Counted from the stretch's first letter, positions 9,322 to 19,894 are shown. The stretch is DNA of 64,000 bases from Deltaproteobacteria bacterium (GCA_016180845.1 JACPAK010000007.1:1-64000), one strand, 5' to 3'. Translations and numbers: made by a program. Notes: generated from the sequence alone by a model not told the origin.

Positions 9322-11876
9322 GTTCTAAGCGCCTCTTCCATCATCCGGTGATATCGCCTTCCTCGGGGGGTCGCGGTCAAAGCTCCTGGAAGTTGGGCGG
9401 CATGGAACAAACCAACCCAGACTTTTTTCTTCCAGAGGTGTCCTGAGGGTGAAAAAACGAGTTGCCCTTCAGGGTTAAATTCTTCCTGCGTGTCTTCCCT
9501 TCGTACCTCTTCAGTAGAGATCGGTTTTTCACGCTTTGACCGAAGCCGGCCAACCATCCTTCGTGCCTGTATCGGAGTGGCCCCATGCTCCCGTCTCCAC
9601 GATCTGGTTCCGTTGGCCTCGGCAGCCCGACGTGTCAGATGCTCAAGGATATTTTCTGAATTAAGATCGCTTCCATGAACCGCAAAAAGCCTGTTCATTC
9701 TGACCCCTAATCTCGAAAGCCAAGGGACGAGCTTCTCTCCCGGCCCTCGATCCCAATCTGTTGAAAGGATCTCTCTGACGGCATCCCGTTCCCGTTGTTC
9801 CAGAGAGACCCCGGGACTTTCCGGCTGGACGGCACGAAGGACAAAATTTTTCCTCATCGGGTGGTTAGGCATTCCAGGCTCAAGGATAGGCCTGAACCTA
9901 TGGTATGCCCGTATCACTCGAAGCATCGGATCTGGCGATAATTTTGGCGTATCGACATCGACATGCCATTGTGCCGCTACAGAACGATCGTTATGCGTCC
10001 CTTCGGCACCCAATTTCATCAAGGTATGGGCAACAGAACCTTCCAATTCATCATAGAGCCCCCCCGCCCGACTTTCATGAAAACGAAGCTCACAAAAATC
10101 AAGAGGCTCCAAGACAATATCCAAAGAAACTCGAACCCCATTCTTTTCAGCCTGAATCCCTGTATATGCTTCGACACTTCTTCCACTCAATTTGCCGGTC
10201 TCCGCAAGCTTTCTTAGATGTTTGTAAGCATCCCCAAAACTGGTAAATGTCTCTGGAAGCTCTTGACCAATATCTCCTCCAGCGGCATCTGTAAGCACGA
10301 TTGAATCAAAACGGACCTTTCCTGCCGTCCTGTCGTAATGCCATCTTTGCAGTCCCGTATCGTCTTTAATGTAGGAGAAGGTGTAGCTCTCACCCCCCCC
10401 TCGTTCAATCGCCGTCATCATCGCCCGATGAACAAAATCGGCATCCTCTCCGGTCCGACGACTCTCTTGGGCCGCAAGCCACTTTAAAGCCCCCTCATAG
10501 TTATCACTAAACCGCTTCAAAATCTCATCGGCGGGCGCAATAGAGGGTCCCTTGGCCACGAGTGGAATTTCAATCCTTTCCCCATTGATAGAGGCATAGA
10601 TGAGATTGGATGAACTCATTTGACGGACATAAATAAAATATTCTTTTCCCTGGTAATGAAACCGAACATCGAGGGTTGGGTGAACCTTGCTCCACTTTCC
10701 AAATCGAGGCTTCGTAGGGGGGGTTTTTGTGCATTTCCACCCTTTTGCCTCAAGATCAGCGACCATCTTTTCAATTTGTTGCGTTCGAGGGAGGCCAAGT
10801 TTATATTCCCACTCTCCGCCAACCCTTCGACCATCTCGGGCAGCCAGAGGATACAGTTCTGTCGCTGACCACCGTTGGACCATCATCGATTGCACAACTG
10901 CCCTGGCCTCTCTCACTTGCTCGACTGTAATCGGAGTTCGTCGATCACGGGCATGTCTCAAAATCACTTCCAAAAGTTCGTCGCAATCAAGCTCTTCAAG
11001 GTCTTCTGCATGACGATGATAGGAACCCATCACCGCATGAGAATCGTCTGCCAGTCTCTTGACCGCCTTTTCTACAGCCAAGTCTCCTGTTTTGCGCCTC
11101 CCGCGATAATGCTCAGCAACTCGGAAAACAGCGCTGTCTTCGAGACCGAGCTCGTGGCCAATCAGGGCCGCTATATTGAAAGGGTCATTCTGAACCTGAT
11201 CCACATTTTCCACCCCGCTTGTTCGAATCGCCCTTCCGATCTCCCGTCCCGATCTTTCCACATGAGATTCAAGACCGAAAAGACGACGACCGACACCGCT
11301 CCAGGCCTGACGCGAGAGGGTGTCAAAGGTAAAGAAGACCGTCATCCCTGTCTGGAAGCAGAGTGAAAGACCAGTCCCCAGATCCCGATCACTCCCCTCC
11401 CATTGCTGATAGAGTTCCTTCGTACTCCAGGCATCCACCCCGATACTGGCAATGCCGATGCCGTTCTGAATCCAGGTCAATCGAACCAGTTGATCTTCTA
11501 CAAAGGCGAGACCCTGTCGGGTAAACCGTTGAAATAAAGAGTTGCGAAAGAGACTCAAGCCGACACAACCAACCGTCGCAAGGCCGGTCAGGACCAGCAG
11601 CCAATCTTGGGCCTTTTCGGCCGGTTTCTGATATTGATCTTTGGAGATCCTTTCGACAGCCCGTATAGAGTTCCAGGCCATCCCACCTATTCCCCAGAAG
11701 CCAGCCTTTTGAAATGCCTGGGGTGATCCGAAGTAAGAGGTCGCTTGAGTCAGGCATGATTGTTTGCCAAGCAGGGATCCTGAGAGGGTATGTGTCCAGT
11801 GACCGGCGCTGGCTAGAAAGGCATATCCGCCGGCAAAGTGCGCTCCATAGTCAAGAGCTGTGATAAAAAAAGTCAT
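9306..11876 (-). CDS. Large orphan protein with membrane-spanning N-terminus
   Basis: An 856-residue protein of no family I recognise. Hydrophobic segments lie at about residues 92-110, 134-148 and 168-185. The remaining 650 residues look soluble and charged, with no catalytic motif I can name. Residues 77-91 (ISKDQYQKPAEKAQD) closely match residues 78-92 of the divergent neighbour starting at 11984 (ISEEQYNRRAAQDRD), and the segment at about 132-190 resembles about 150-207 of the protein at 14880. This suggests a paralogous membrane module with variable C-termini. The promoter-like motif at 11898-11924 precedes it. The ATG is at 11876. Confidence 0.75.
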   Translation of the reverse strand: MTFFITALDYGAHFAGGYAFLASAGHWTHTLSGSLLGKQSCLTQATSYFGSPQAFQKAGFWGIGGMAWNSIRAVERISKDQYQKPAEKAQDWLLVLTGLATVGCVGLSLFRNSLFQRFTRQGLAFVEDQLVRLTWIQNGIGIASIGVDAWSTKELYQQWEGSDRDLGTGLSLCFQTGMTVFFTFDTLSRQAWSGVGRRLFGLESHVERSGREIGRAIRTSGVENVDQVQNDPFNIAALIGHELGLEDSAVFRVAEHYRGRRKTGDLAVEKAVKRLADDSHAVMGSYHRHAEDLEELDCDELLEVILRHARDRRTPITVEQVREARAVVQSMMVQRWSATELYPLAARDGRRVGGEWEYKLGLPRTQQIEKMVADLEAKGWKCTKTPPTKPRFGKWSKVHPTLDVRFHYQGKEYFIYVRQMSSSNLIYASINGERIEIPLVAKGPSIAPADEILKRFSDNYEGALKWLAAQESRRTGEDADFVHRAMMTAIERGGGESYTFSYIKDDTGLQRWHYDRTAGKVRFDSIVLTDAAGGDIGQELPETFTSFGDAYKHLRKLAETGKLSGRSVEAYTGIQAEKNGVRVSLDIVLEPLDFCELRFHESRAGGLYDELEGSVAHTLMKLGAEGTHNDRSVAAQWHVDVDTPKLSPDPMLRVIRAYHRFRPILEPGMPNHPMRKNFVLRAVQPESPGVSLEQRERDAVREILSTDWDRGPGEKLVPWLSRLGVRMNRLFAVHGSDLNSENILEHLTRRAAEANGTRSWRREHGATPIQARRMVGRLRSKREKPISTEEVRREDTQEEFNPEGQLVFSPSGHLWKKKVWVGLFHAAQLPGALTATPRGRRYHRMMEEALRTYLGT

Positions 11877-11897
11877 TTTTACCCCAAGCGTCTTTTT

Positions 11898-11924
11898 GTT
11901 CGGCAGCTATTTTCATGAAGTTGT
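11898..11924 (-). promoter_or_regulatory. Shared promoter-like motif, copy 1 (gene at 11876)
   Basis: On the minus strand ACAACTTC (11924-11917), exactly 11 bases, then TGCCGAAC (11905-11898). The ATG of the orphan gene follows 21 bases later. It matches the four other copies in spacing and in the AACTT and CGA cores, and resembles the sigma-28 consensus TAAAGTTT-N11-GCCGATAA. Confidence 0.6.
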
Positions 11925-11943
11925 CAAGAAAATGACATTTCCC

Positions 11944-11970
11944 ACAACTTTTTTTTAAAAATGGCGATAC
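11944..11970 (+). promoter_or_regulatory. Shared promoter-like motif, copy 2 (gene at 11984)
   Basis: ACAACTTT (11944-11951), 11 bases of T/A-rich spacer, then GGCGATAC (11963-11970). The ATG lies 13 bases downstream. The 107-base divergent region between the two orphan genes thus carries one copy facing each way, without overlap. Confidence 0.65.
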
Positions 11971-11983
11971 GGGCCACAGAAAC

Positions 11984-13663
11984 ATGAGTGGAGCGATCTC
12001 TTATATCCTGAGGCCTTTGATTCAACCTGACCCGGCGGTCAAGGCATCTCTCTGGGGAGTTGCAAGGCTTGTCGGTTATCTTGGCGCCCTAGGCCTCGTC
12101 GCAAAGACAGACTTCTTTAGAAGCCCTGATGACCTGATCAATGGTGTTCATAAGAGTGGTCTCTTCCTTAAAGATATCTTCACTGGAAGCTCATTCTCTG
12201 ACGCTGCCTCAGCAATTTCCGAAGAGCAATACAATCGACGAGCTGCCCAGGATCGTGATTTTGCAAGTCTTGGAGGGACACGAGACGTTCTTAAGCCTAT
12301 TGCCGCTACCTCGATGATTGCCTTAGGTGTGGCACAAACCTGGCATGAACTCGGAAGATGGTACCAGACACCAAAAGCGGGGACGCCGGAATATACTGCT
12401 TTCGTCAAAGAACATGGAAAGAGGATGCCCAATAAGAGAATGGCAAAGGCGTTCGGTGTTCTCTTTATGCTCTACCTGGGAGGACGGGTCCTGGCAGACT
12501 GTTGGGGAAATTCCAGGGGACGCAAACCGAAGGAGGGAACCTGTACCTCCAACCCTGAAAATTTTGATCTTCACGATTTTAACCTGAATCTCTTCTCCTC
12601 GGAATGGGCAATGATGGCGTTTCTTTCGACCGCCTTCGGGCGTTCAGGAACCATCGCCGGCAACGCGACGGATGTCCTCTACCATAAGATAGGGAACGCT
12701 GTTCATAAAAAACCGAGGTCTATCCTGAATCGACTCCTTGGAGGAGACTTCCTCCGAACGACAGATTACACACGGGTCAGGGCGGAGGCGATTCAATTGC
12801 CAAAAGTCACCAAGGATGAATTAATGGCAGGTACGATGAAAGGGCCCTTGGCATGGAAGATCGGGGTCGCTGGCATCGCCCTGGGGCTTATTGGACTCGG
12901 CATTTATTCCGCCTTCAATATGGCGGATGATGAGAATTGTAATCCTTATAAAGATCTCTTTCTCGCATCTGTCGGGGCTGCGGTGTTTGGGGTCACTGCC
13001 GCTACCTCTTTCTCCAGCAATGGGAGGAAGATATTCGACGCCGGCACCTTTATCTCGAGACACATCTTCCGGGCGCCACGCCTCTCCCATATGCTCCTCT
13101 TTACCGCTGTCGGAATGATTACAACCAACATGATCAATTTTACGCTACGCTGGATTCAAGGATTCAGGAATATCGATTATTATGTTCAGAACGCACTCCG
13201 AACCGTCTATGGACCGATGCCGAACCGAATCTTTGCCAATGCTTGGTCATCTTTAAGGACGGACCCCTTTGGTAATATTGAGCTCCGGCTACCTGGGCAG
13301 ATCCTTTTTTATCAAACGGTTGAAATTCTGACGCAGCCCAAGGAGACAATCAGTCAAAAATATCGGGAACTCGTGCAAGATTATCGTGGCAAAGACGATC
13401 CGGAAGATGTTCGAAGATATCGTCAGAGATTGGTTAAAAAAGAAAACGATCTTATCGATGTCCTCCGTGGCCAGGGGATCAGTATCACCGAGCTGGAAAG
13501 ATTTTATCGGCTCGTAAAGGCAGAAAAGAAGGAAGAAGCGAAGAAACTTGCAATCTACGAGGTAATCCGCTCCGAGGCACTCGCAGAACAGTATGTCAAT
13601 ATTTTGGGGATCCAGGACGAATACTTCCTAACTCAAAACGAACTTCATCAGCAGGCCACATAA
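11984..13663 (+). CDS. Orphan multi-pass membrane protein
   Basis: A 559-residue protein with about seven hydrophobic segments (roughly residues 22-40, 104-118, 153-172, 205-218, 294-313, 326-343 and 370-388) and a charged, helical C-terminal tail from about 450 onward. The motif ISEEQYNRRAAQDRD at 78-92 has a near copy at the same position in the divergent protein starting at 11876. A Cys pair lies between the third and fourth segments (CWGNSRGRKPKEGTC). No family is recognised and no enzymatic motif is visible. It is preceded by motif copy 2. Its 3' end overlaps the convergent DUF819 gene by 36 bases. Confidence 0.75.
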   Translation: MSGAISYILRPLIQPDPAVKASLWGVARLVGYLGALGLVAKTDFFRSPDDLINGVHKSGLFLKDIFTGSSFSDAASAISEEQYNRRAAQDRDFASLGGTRDVLKPIAATSMIALGVAQTWHELGRWYQTPKAGTPEYTAFVKEHGKRMPNKRMAKAFGVLFMLYLGGRVLADCWGNSRGRKPKEGTCTSNPENFDLHDFNLNLFSSEWAMMAFLSTAFGRSGTIAGNATDVLYHKIGNAVHKKPRSILNRLLGGDFLRTTDYTRVRAEAIQLPKVTKDELMAGTMKGPLAWKIGVAGIALGLIGLGIYSAFNMADDENCNPYKDLFLASVGAAVFGVTAATSFSSNGRKIFDAGTFISRHIFRAPRLSHMLLFTAVGMITTNMINFTLRWIQGFRNIDYYVQNALRTVYGPMPNRIFANAWSSLRTDPFGNIELRLPGQILFYQTVEILTQPKETISQKYRELVQDYRGKDDPEDVRRYRQRLVKKENDLIDVLRGQGISITELERFYRLVKAEKKEEAKKLAIYEVIRSEALAEQYVNILGIQDEYFLTQNELHQQAT

Positions 13664-14803
13664 TAACCCACCATAGTTCCCTAAAATGGTCCCAACGAGC
13701 GCCATCAATATTCCAGCGGGCAGCATATGTTCGCGATAGACCTCGGCGACAATCGGGCAACTCACAGTTCCCCCGATATTTGCCATGCTCCCTACCGCCC
13801 CAAAAAAGAGGGGGGCTCGGAGCAGACGAAGAGCAATCAGAATAAAGATGATATGAATTGAAAGCCAAACGATTCCGACGGCAAGATAAACTGGGGATTG
13901 GACAACCGCCCTGAGGTCCGCCTGGGCCCCCATTGTTGTCAAAAGCAGGTAGAGGGCCGCATAAGAGATCCGTGTCGAGCCTGCCCCCTCCAATTTCCTC
14001 AAGGGGGTAAAGGAAAGCAGCGCAGCGATCATTGTTGTTAAAATGACTCCCCAAAGCGTCGGGCTAAAGACCTTCGATTGATAGGGAACAAAATGCCCCA
14101 ATTTAAAACAGAGAACCCCCCCCGTAAAACCAAGTGTCAGAATGACAAGGATATCCGTGACCGTCGAGGGTCTCAAAACCTGCTTATGAAAACCCTCCAG
14201 CTTCTTCTGTACCTCCAGGATCATCGAGGTATCGGCACGATTCCAGGTATCAAATTTCCCCTGGAACGTCGAAAAGAACATCAAAAGCGCCATCCAGGAG
14301 AAGCCAACAATCGTGTCAATGACAATCGCCGGGGAGACAAACTGCTGGGGGGCCTGAAGCCCCTGGGCGATCGCGGCGAAGTTGCTTACCCCACCGATCC
14401 AACTCCCGGCGAGGGCAGCGAGCCCCATCCAACTGTCAGGATGGAGGTAGTTTTTGAAAAGCGCAACCGCTATAGGTCCGCCGAGAATCACACCCAACGT
14501 CCCTGAAAGCATCGTTATAAGCATCTTGGGACCCAAGCGAAGGATCGCTGGAATATCAATCCCGATAAGTATCAGGAAAAGGGACATCGGGAGCAGATAC
14601 TTCTTGGCCCATACGTAAAAGGCGCTTTCTGCCGGTATAACGCCAAAATTACTCAAAAGTGTTGGGACCAAATAGGCCAAAAAGATCGGAGGAATGATAT
14701 CAAAAATCTTTTTTAATGACTTTCTGGAGGAGAGGAAAAAAATCGCCCCGAGAAGCGTGAGGAGGACAAGAAAAACATAAGAAGGCTCCTGAATAAGAGG
14801 CAT
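13628..14803 (-). CDS. DUF819 family integral membrane protein (YjcL-like)
   Basis: A 391-residue polytopic protein with about ten hydrophobic segments. The sequence around GSWIGGVSNFAAIAQGLQAP and the repeat-like GSMANIGGTVSCPIVAEVY near the C-terminus match the DUF819 family, which looks like an inverted-repeat secondary transporter. The substrate is not known. It is read toward the orphan membrane gene at 11984 and overlaps its end. Upstream, a 76-base divergent space separates it from the hydrolase-containing gene at 14880. The ATG at 14803 gives a normal family length. Confidence 0.85.
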   Translation of the reverse strand: MPLIQEPSYVFLVLLTLLGAIFFLSSRKSLKKIFDIIPPIFLAYLVPTLLSNFGVIPAESAFYVWAKKYLLPMSLFLILIGIDIPAILRLGPKMLITMLSGTLGVILGGPIAVALFKNYLHPDSWMGLAALAGSWIGGVSNFAAIAQGLQAPQQFVSPAIVIDTIVGFSWMALLMFFSTFQGKFDTWNRADTSMILEVQKKLEGFHKQVLRPSTVTDILVILTLGFTGGVLCFKLGHFVPYQSKVFSPTLWGVILTTMIAALLSFTPLRKLEGAGSTRISYAALYLLLTTMGAQADLRAVVQSPVYLAVGIVWLSIHIIFILIALRLLRAPLFFGAVGSMANIGGTVSCPIVAEVYREHMLPAGILMALVGTILGNYGGLLCGLLMKFVLS

Positions 14804-14842
14804 AGAGCGGTCCGATATCCCTCAAGTTTTTGAAAAAGACAA

Positions 14843-14869
14843 GCAACTTTTGTTTTAAAATTGCGACAA
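14843..14869 (+). promoter_or_regulatory. Shared promoter-like motif, copy 3 (gene at 14880)
   Basis: GCAACTTT (14843-14850), 11 bases, then TGCGACAA (14862-14869), ending 10 bases before the ATG at 14880. The close start implies a very short leader. Spacing is identical to the other four copies. Confidence 0.6.
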
Positions 14870-14879
14870 AGCAACCAGT

Positions 14880-17852
14880 ATGGCCATTAACCGGCCTCAG
14901 GCTCCTCAAGGAAACTCAGACGAGGGGGCGTTTCTCACAAGCCTCTCGACATTAGCCGGTCTCTTTTCAGCGGGAGTCATGGCGTATGAACGATACGCCC
15001 CTACCCTTCAATCAAGATTCCTGCATGCCTCAACCAGAGCCCGATATTTTTCTGAGAATTACGCCCGGGCCAACCTCCTCTCCGGCATCGGAGGCCTCTT
15101 CAAGACAGAAGCAACCCTCGCACGAAGCGTTGGTTTTGGACGTCTCAAGATAGCAGCGATGGTCGCGGGGTTCTTTGCGATGGCTCATGGGGCCCTGACA
15201 GCACACAAGAGACTTATTAATGACTCAAGCGAGAACCGGACCCAGGATCAATTCTATCAATGGAGCGGTATCTTTGGGGGGGGAACGATCGTCGCCTCAG
15301 CAATTTTCAGCCGGGTCCCCGGTTTCCAGTTTTTAACAATGATCGCTGGGATGACGATTGATGCCGCCGGCATCGGGATTTCAGGAGCTGATCTGACTCA
15401 GAGAGAAAGACTCGATATGGCGGGAGTCGGGAATTTTGCACTGCAGGCAACAATCACCTATCTTTTTGGTTGGGACAAAAAGACACGCCAGGCGCTTTCT
15501 GCTGCTGCGAACCAATTTCTTTCTGGTCAATATGGCCCATCTTTGGCGACCGCGATGGTCGGGGGGAAGAGTGCCAGCGTTCCTCGTATTGAGAGAAGCG
15601 ACCCAACTCCCCCACATACCTTTTTAACGGAAGGGGCTGGTTCTGTTGCTGCCGGGACCGAGGGGCTACCGCCTGAAATTGTCCGGATTGTTATGCAGGA
15701 AGGGGGAGGAGATTTTTCACGCCCAAGGCATGCCTTTGAAACCGATAAAAATTTAAGGACTGAGACCGTTGTCTCTCTACGAGCGGCGTTTGAGGCCCAG
15801 CTTCATTTAAATACAGCCGACGGACCGGTTCGACTGATCGACATGCCGAGGGCCGCGGTCAAGGCGAGGTCCCCGAAATTTCTCACGGGTCATGATTTCG
15901 GCGCATGGGAGGCTGGATTCAGACAGGTTTATGACCCCAGGATCGGCGGAACAGTCGCTATCAGCACGCCAGGACAGGTACTTCGCCCAAGAGGAGTTGT
16001 TATTCTACTCCATGGAGGTTCCACAATAAGATCGACCCCTCAGTCATTGATTGAGGCGGCCGGCTGGTACCATGAACAAGGCTTTCAGGTGGTCATCCCC
16101 TCGCAACCCTTTCATGAATATGGGCCGGCAACAGCCGATTTTGATAACCTCGACCATAAGATGCAGTGGTTCCGAAGAATCATCGATTGTGCCGGGGACT
16201 ATTTCCCGGAGTTTCGAGATCAGATTGGGCTTGCTGGTCGGAGTTTAGGCGGGAACGACGTCCTGGAGTATGCGGTACGCTATGGAAAAGGCGCGGATCG
16301 AGATCAACGCATCAAATTTATCCATGCCATGAGCCCCTATGCCCCTGCCTGGTCGGATACCTGCTTTGATATCTTGGGAGAACTTCATGCCGCTGGTCTC
16401 ACTCCGAGAAATGAAGCGGGAGCCAAAAATATTCAAATGCTTGATGACCAATGGACTTTCTGCCGACCGAAGGCTGGAAAACCAGAGGTTCATCCTTTCC
16501 CCGGAGGGAGCCGTGAGACGCGATTTGGTGCGGCAGAGTACCACGAGATCACAACAAGATTTTCAGAAGGGGGAGACTTGGTTGCACGAGAAATCGCAGC
16601 GCTTGATGCGGAAATTGCGAGGGTCGAGCTTTTCGAACCTAAAATTACCGGTCCGAGGAGAGATGAGCTACTGGCACTGAAGGAAGACAGCCTTAAGGTA
16701 TTGAGAAAAACACGTCGCGATCTTACCGGACCCGAGGGGGTCCATGCAAGGGAGATGAAACGCCAGAGATACCTCGTTCGGTTAGAGTTGGCCCGTCAAC
16801 GGCACGGATATGAGATCGAGGCAGCCTGGGCCGATCCCTCACAATCGATACCGATCCAAAACGATATCGCCTGGAACCCGGCATTCGGGGACCCCTCCCC
16901 AACTGCCCTTGCCGATGTCGAGGTCCCGGTCTGGATAACGGGGGGAAGGCTCGATTCAGAATATATGTCGGCAACACCTCGGCATGTTGAATATTGGAGG
17001 ATGGTTGCCGGCGATAATCGACATGTTGAGGTCACAGAGTACCCCTTCGGTTATCACAATCCATGGGAGACCGAGGGGGAGTTTAGCGTTGCGACCGCTG
17101 ACGTTTATAGGAGAGGACTCCGGGCGCATCTCGATCGGACAATGCCGCTTGCCCCTCTCGATGTCCCGATGGACTACCGAATGGATCTGGTCTTGCGACA
17201 CCAACATCAAATAAGCCCTGAGATTCCATCAGATAGGATCCTTGCAGAGATGGTTGCCAGAAGAGAAAATGTTGAGTGGGCAGCGATCCAGCCCTCGCGC
17301 CAGAGGAGCATTGCCGATGATATTATCAGGGGAAGGAGGAACTTTCGCCATGATGATGCAATCGCCAAACGAATTGGGATCCGTGATGTTGAGACTTGGT
17401 CCGATCAACTTCTCTCTCACGGAAACAAGCTCCTCAATACAGAAGATCGTGAGGTAGCGGCAGAGGTGACCCGTCTTCTCGGGATTTCTGAAAGACCAAG
17501 CTGGGGTGATGAAAAGGTACAGGAGTGGATAAAAGATTTACGACGGCATCTCTGTCTGGAAGCGGTTGACAGGAGAATACCTAAACCAGGAAAAGCGGCC
17601 GGTGAGATGGTGGATGAACCGGACCGATTTATTCGTGCCTTGATTGATAGAGGGGTATCAAAACTCAGTGAGGATCCGGCTATTCAACCCAAAATGAGCG
17701 ATCTCGAGGTGTTGGGATTAGATCTGAACGCCCCACCCACTGAAGGCGAGGTTGGAACTGATCTGATGGCAAAACTTCTCGCACTGACCCCAACAACCCT
17801 TCTCGAGGAGAGGCTTGGTCTCAAGTTAAAATGGCCCGTCAAGAAACCTTAG
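14880..17852 (+). CDS. Membrane-anchored protein with central alpha/beta hydrolase domain
   Basis: A 990-residue protein. The N-terminus carries hydrophobic segments at about 20-36, 90-106, 130-145 and 150-168, a layout like the proteins at 11876 and 29307. A central alpha/beta hydrolase follows: oxyanion-type HGG at 378-380, nucleophile elbow GRSLGG with Ser455, probable acid Asp692 (TGGRLDSEYM) and His726 (YPFGYHNPW). A charged, probably coiled-coil insert occupies about 565-645 between nucleophile and acid. The last 250 residues are unrecognised. It is probably an esterase or peptidase-like hydrolase at the membrane; the substrate is unknown. Motif copy 3 precedes it. Confidence 0.8.
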   Translation: MAINRPQAPQGNSDEGAFLTSLSTLAGLFSAGVMAYERYAPTLQSRFLHASTRARYFSENYARANLLSGIGGLFKTEATLARSVGFGRLKIAAMVAGFFAMAHGALTAHKRLINDSSENRTQDQFYQWSGIFGGGTIVASAIFSRVPGFQFLTMIAGMTIDAAGIGISGADLTQRERLDMAGVGNFALQATITYLFGWDKKTRQALSAAANQFLSGQYGPSLATAMVGGKSASVPRIERSDPTPPHTFLTEGAGSVAAGTEGLPPEIVRIVMQEGGGDFSRPRHAFETDKNLRTETVVSLRAAFEAQLHLNTADGPVRLIDMPRAAVKARSPKFLTGHDFGAWEAGFRQVYDPRIGGTVAISTPGQVLRPRGVVILLHGGSTIRSTPQSLIEAAGWYHEQGFQVVIPSQPFHEYGPATADFDNLDHKMQWFRRIIDCAGDYFPEFRDQIGLAGRSLGGNDVLEYAVRYGKGADRDQRIKFIHAMSPYAPAWSDTCFDILGELHAAGLTPRNEAGAKNIQMLDDQWTFCRPKAGKPEVHPFPGGSRETRFGAAEYHEITTRFSEGGDLVAREIAALDAEIARVELFEPKITGPRRDELLALKEDSLKVLRKTRRDLTGPEGVHAREMKRQRYLVRLELARQRHGYEIEAAWADPSQSIPIQNDIAWNPAFGDPSPTALADVEVPVWITGGRLDSEYMSATPRHVEYWRMVAGDNRHVEVTEYPFGYHNPWETEGEFSVATADVYRRGLRAHLDRTMPLAPLDVPMDYRMDLVLRHQHQISPEIPSDRILAEMVARRENVEWAAIQPSRQRSIADDIIRGRRNFRHDDAIAKRIGIRDVETWSDQLLSHGNKLLNTEDREVAAEVTRLLGISERPSWGDEKVQEWIKDLRRHLCLEAVDRRIPKPGKAAGEMVDEPDRFIRALIDRGVSKLSEDPAIQPKMSDLEVLGLDLNAPPTEGEVGTDLMAKLLALTPTTLLEERLGLKLKWPVKKP

Positions 17853-17877
17853 TAGAAAAACCCAAAGAGATTGTTTT

Positions 17878-18723
17878 ATGAAAATTCTGCTTACCGGCGG
17901 GACCGGTTTTATTGGGCGACCGCTTCTCAAAAAGCTTCTTGAGAAGGGTCATGAGGTGACCCTTTTAACAAGACAACAAATTCCAAACTTTGCCTGCCCC
18001 GACGGCACCGACGCCATCATCAACTTAGCCGGCGAGACGATCGCCGAACGCTGGACGAAGGAAAAAAAAGAAAAGATCCGAAGGAGCCGCGTCGATACCA
18101 CGCGAGCGATCATTACAGCGATCGGAAAGACGAGCCAGAAACCGAGGCTTCTGATCAACGCCTCGGCGGTCGGTTATTACGGCGACACGAAGGAGGTCCC
18201 TGTCGATGAGTCATCACCAAGGGGATATGATTTCCTGGCCGAGGTCTGTCGGGAATGGGAGGAGACGGCCCAGGAGGCGGAAAAGGATAACGTTCGTGTC
18301 GTGAGACTCCGATGCGGTGTCGTGCTCGGAAAGGATGGAGGGGCCTTACAGAAGATGCTCCCTCCTTTTAAATTCTTCGTCGGTGGCCCTATCGGTTCCG
18401 GTAATCAATGGTTCCCCTGGATTCATCGTGAGGATGTCATCCATGCGATCTTCTTTGCACTCGAGAACGAAAAACTTTCAGGAGCTGTCAATGTCACCTC
18501 GCCGGAACCAATCCGTCAAAAAGAATTTGCGAAAATACTGGGAAAGGTTCTTGGGCGCCCCTCTTCTCTTCCTGTCCCCTCTTTTGTCCTGAAACTTCTC
18601 TTGGGGGAGATGTCGGAGATGTTGCTCACCGGGCAGAGGGTGGTCCCGAAAAAACTAACAGAAGCGGGATTTCAGTTTCAGTATCCGGATTTGGAATCGG
18701 CCTTGAAGGCTATCTTTTATTAG
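17878..18723 (+). CDS. TIGR01777 family NAD(P)-dependent epimerase
   Basis: A 281-residue short-chain dehydrogenase of the extended SDR class. [14 protein letters not shown] at residues 7-20 is the Rossmann nucleotide-binding loop, and [14 protein letters not shown] is the hallmark of the TIGR01777 / YfcH family. The catalytic-type Tyr lies in ASAVGYYGD, and the C-terminal DUF1731-like region is present. The natural substrate is not established for the family. The ATG lies 25 bases after the upstream stop, so it may be cotranscribed with the hydrolase gene. Its end overlaps argG by 14 bases tail to tail. Confidence 0.9.
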   Translation: MKILLTGGTGFIGRPLLKKLLEKGHEVTLLTRQQIPNFACPDGTDAIINLAGETIAERWTKEKKEKIRRSRVDTTRAIITAIGKTSQKPRLLINASAVGYYGDTKEVPVDESSPRGYDFLAEVCREWEETAQEAEKDNVRVVRLRCGVVLGKDGGALQKMLPPFKFFVGGPIGSGNQWFPWIHREDVIHAIFFALENEKLSGAVNVTSPEPIRQKEFAKILGKVLGRPSSLPVPSFVLKLLLGEMSEMLLTGQRVVPKKLTEAGFQFQYPDLESALKAIFY

Positions 18724-19894
18724 GGTGAATCTTCAATCGGAGCGCATTCAGTTTAATAAATCCCTCCGCGTCTCGCTGATTGTAGACGGCGTCTTTCTCG
18801 AACGTCGCAATATCCTGTCGGTAGAGTGAGTTCGGTGACTTACGACCGAGGAGGATACAATTTCCCTTGTAAAGTTTCAGACGAACCGTTCCCGTGACTG
18901 GTCTTTGAATCTCATCAATCATTCCCTGCAGTGCCTCCCTTTCAGGCGAAAACCAATAACCATAATAAACCAGCTCCGCATAACGTGGCATCAGAGAGTC
19001 ACGCAGGTGCATGACCTCGCGATCGAGCGTGAGCCCCTCTAAAGCACGGTGGGCGGCATGGAGGACAGTTCCACCCGGTGTTTCATAGATCCCGCGACTC
19101 TTCATCCCGACATATCGGTTCTCGACGATATCAGCCCGTCCGATCCCGTGGTCGCCGGCAAGTTTGTTCAGTTTGGCCAGGAGCTTTGCGGGGGTCAGCC
19201 GGGCTCCATTCAAGGTGATCGGATTCCCGTTTTTATAACCGATCTCCACGACCGTCGGTCTCTGAGAAGACAACTCCGGATTTCGGGTCATGACAAAAAT
19301 ATTTTCAGGGGGTGCCTTCCAGGGGTCCTCCAAAATCCCCCCTTCATAACTAATATGGAACAGATTCCGGTCCGAGCTGTACGGTTTTGATTTGGTCACC
19401 GGAATCCCGATCTTCATTCTTGCAGCATAGTTGATGAGATCCGTACGCGATCTAAATTTCCATTCACGCCAGGGGGCGATGACTTTAATGTCAGGTTTCA
19501 AGGCATAGTAGGTCAGCTCGAATCGGACCTGATCGTTCCCCTTCCCTGTCGCGCCATGACTGACCGCCTCTGCCTTTTCCTTGATCGCGACATCGATCTG
19601 TCTCTTGGCAATCAGGGGACGCGCAATGGAGGTCCCCAGAAGATACCCCCCCTCGTAGACGGCGTTGGCCCGAAGCATCGGGAAGACATAATCCCGGACA
19701 AACTCTTCCTTCAGGTCGGCGACGATTACCTTCGACGCCCCTGTCTTGAGCGCCTTGCGTCGGATCGCCCCAAAGTCCTCTCCCTGACCGAGGTCAGCAA
19801 CAAACGCAATCACGTCACAGGAATAGGTCTCCTTCAGCCAAGTAACAATGACCGAGGTGTCGAGACCGCCGGAGTAGGCCAAAACAACCTTCAT
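18710..19894 (-). CDS. argG: Argininosuccinate synthase
   Basis: A cytoplasmic enzyme joining citrulline and aspartate with ATP in arginine synthesis. At 394 residues it is full length. The N-terminal PP-loop [15 protein letters not shown] binds [19 protein letters not shown] and [13 protein letters not shown] are conserved substrate regions. It is last in the argB-argD-argF-argG run, with its ATG overlapping the argF stop by 4 bases (ATGA). No argH follows; the next gene is on the other strand. Confidence 0.97.
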   Translation of the reverse strand: MKVVLAYSGGLDTSVIVTWLKETYSCDVIAFVADLGQGEDFGAIRRKALKTGASKVIVADLKEEFVRDYVFPMLRANAVYEGGYLLGTSIARPLIAKRQIDVAIKEKAEAVSHGATGKGNDQVRFELTYYALKPDIKVIAPWREWKFRSRTDLINYAARMKIGIPVTKSKPYSSDRNLFHISYEGGILEDPWKAPPENIFVMTRNPELSSQRPTVVEIGYKNGNPITLNGARLTPAKLLAKLNKLAGDHGIGRADIVENRYVGMKSRGIYETPGGTVLHAAHRALEGLTLDREVMHLRDSLMPRYAELVYYGYWFSPEREALQGMIDEIQRPVTGTVRLKLYKGNCILLGRKSPNSLYRQDIATFEKDAVYNQRDAEGFIKLNALRLKIHPNKR

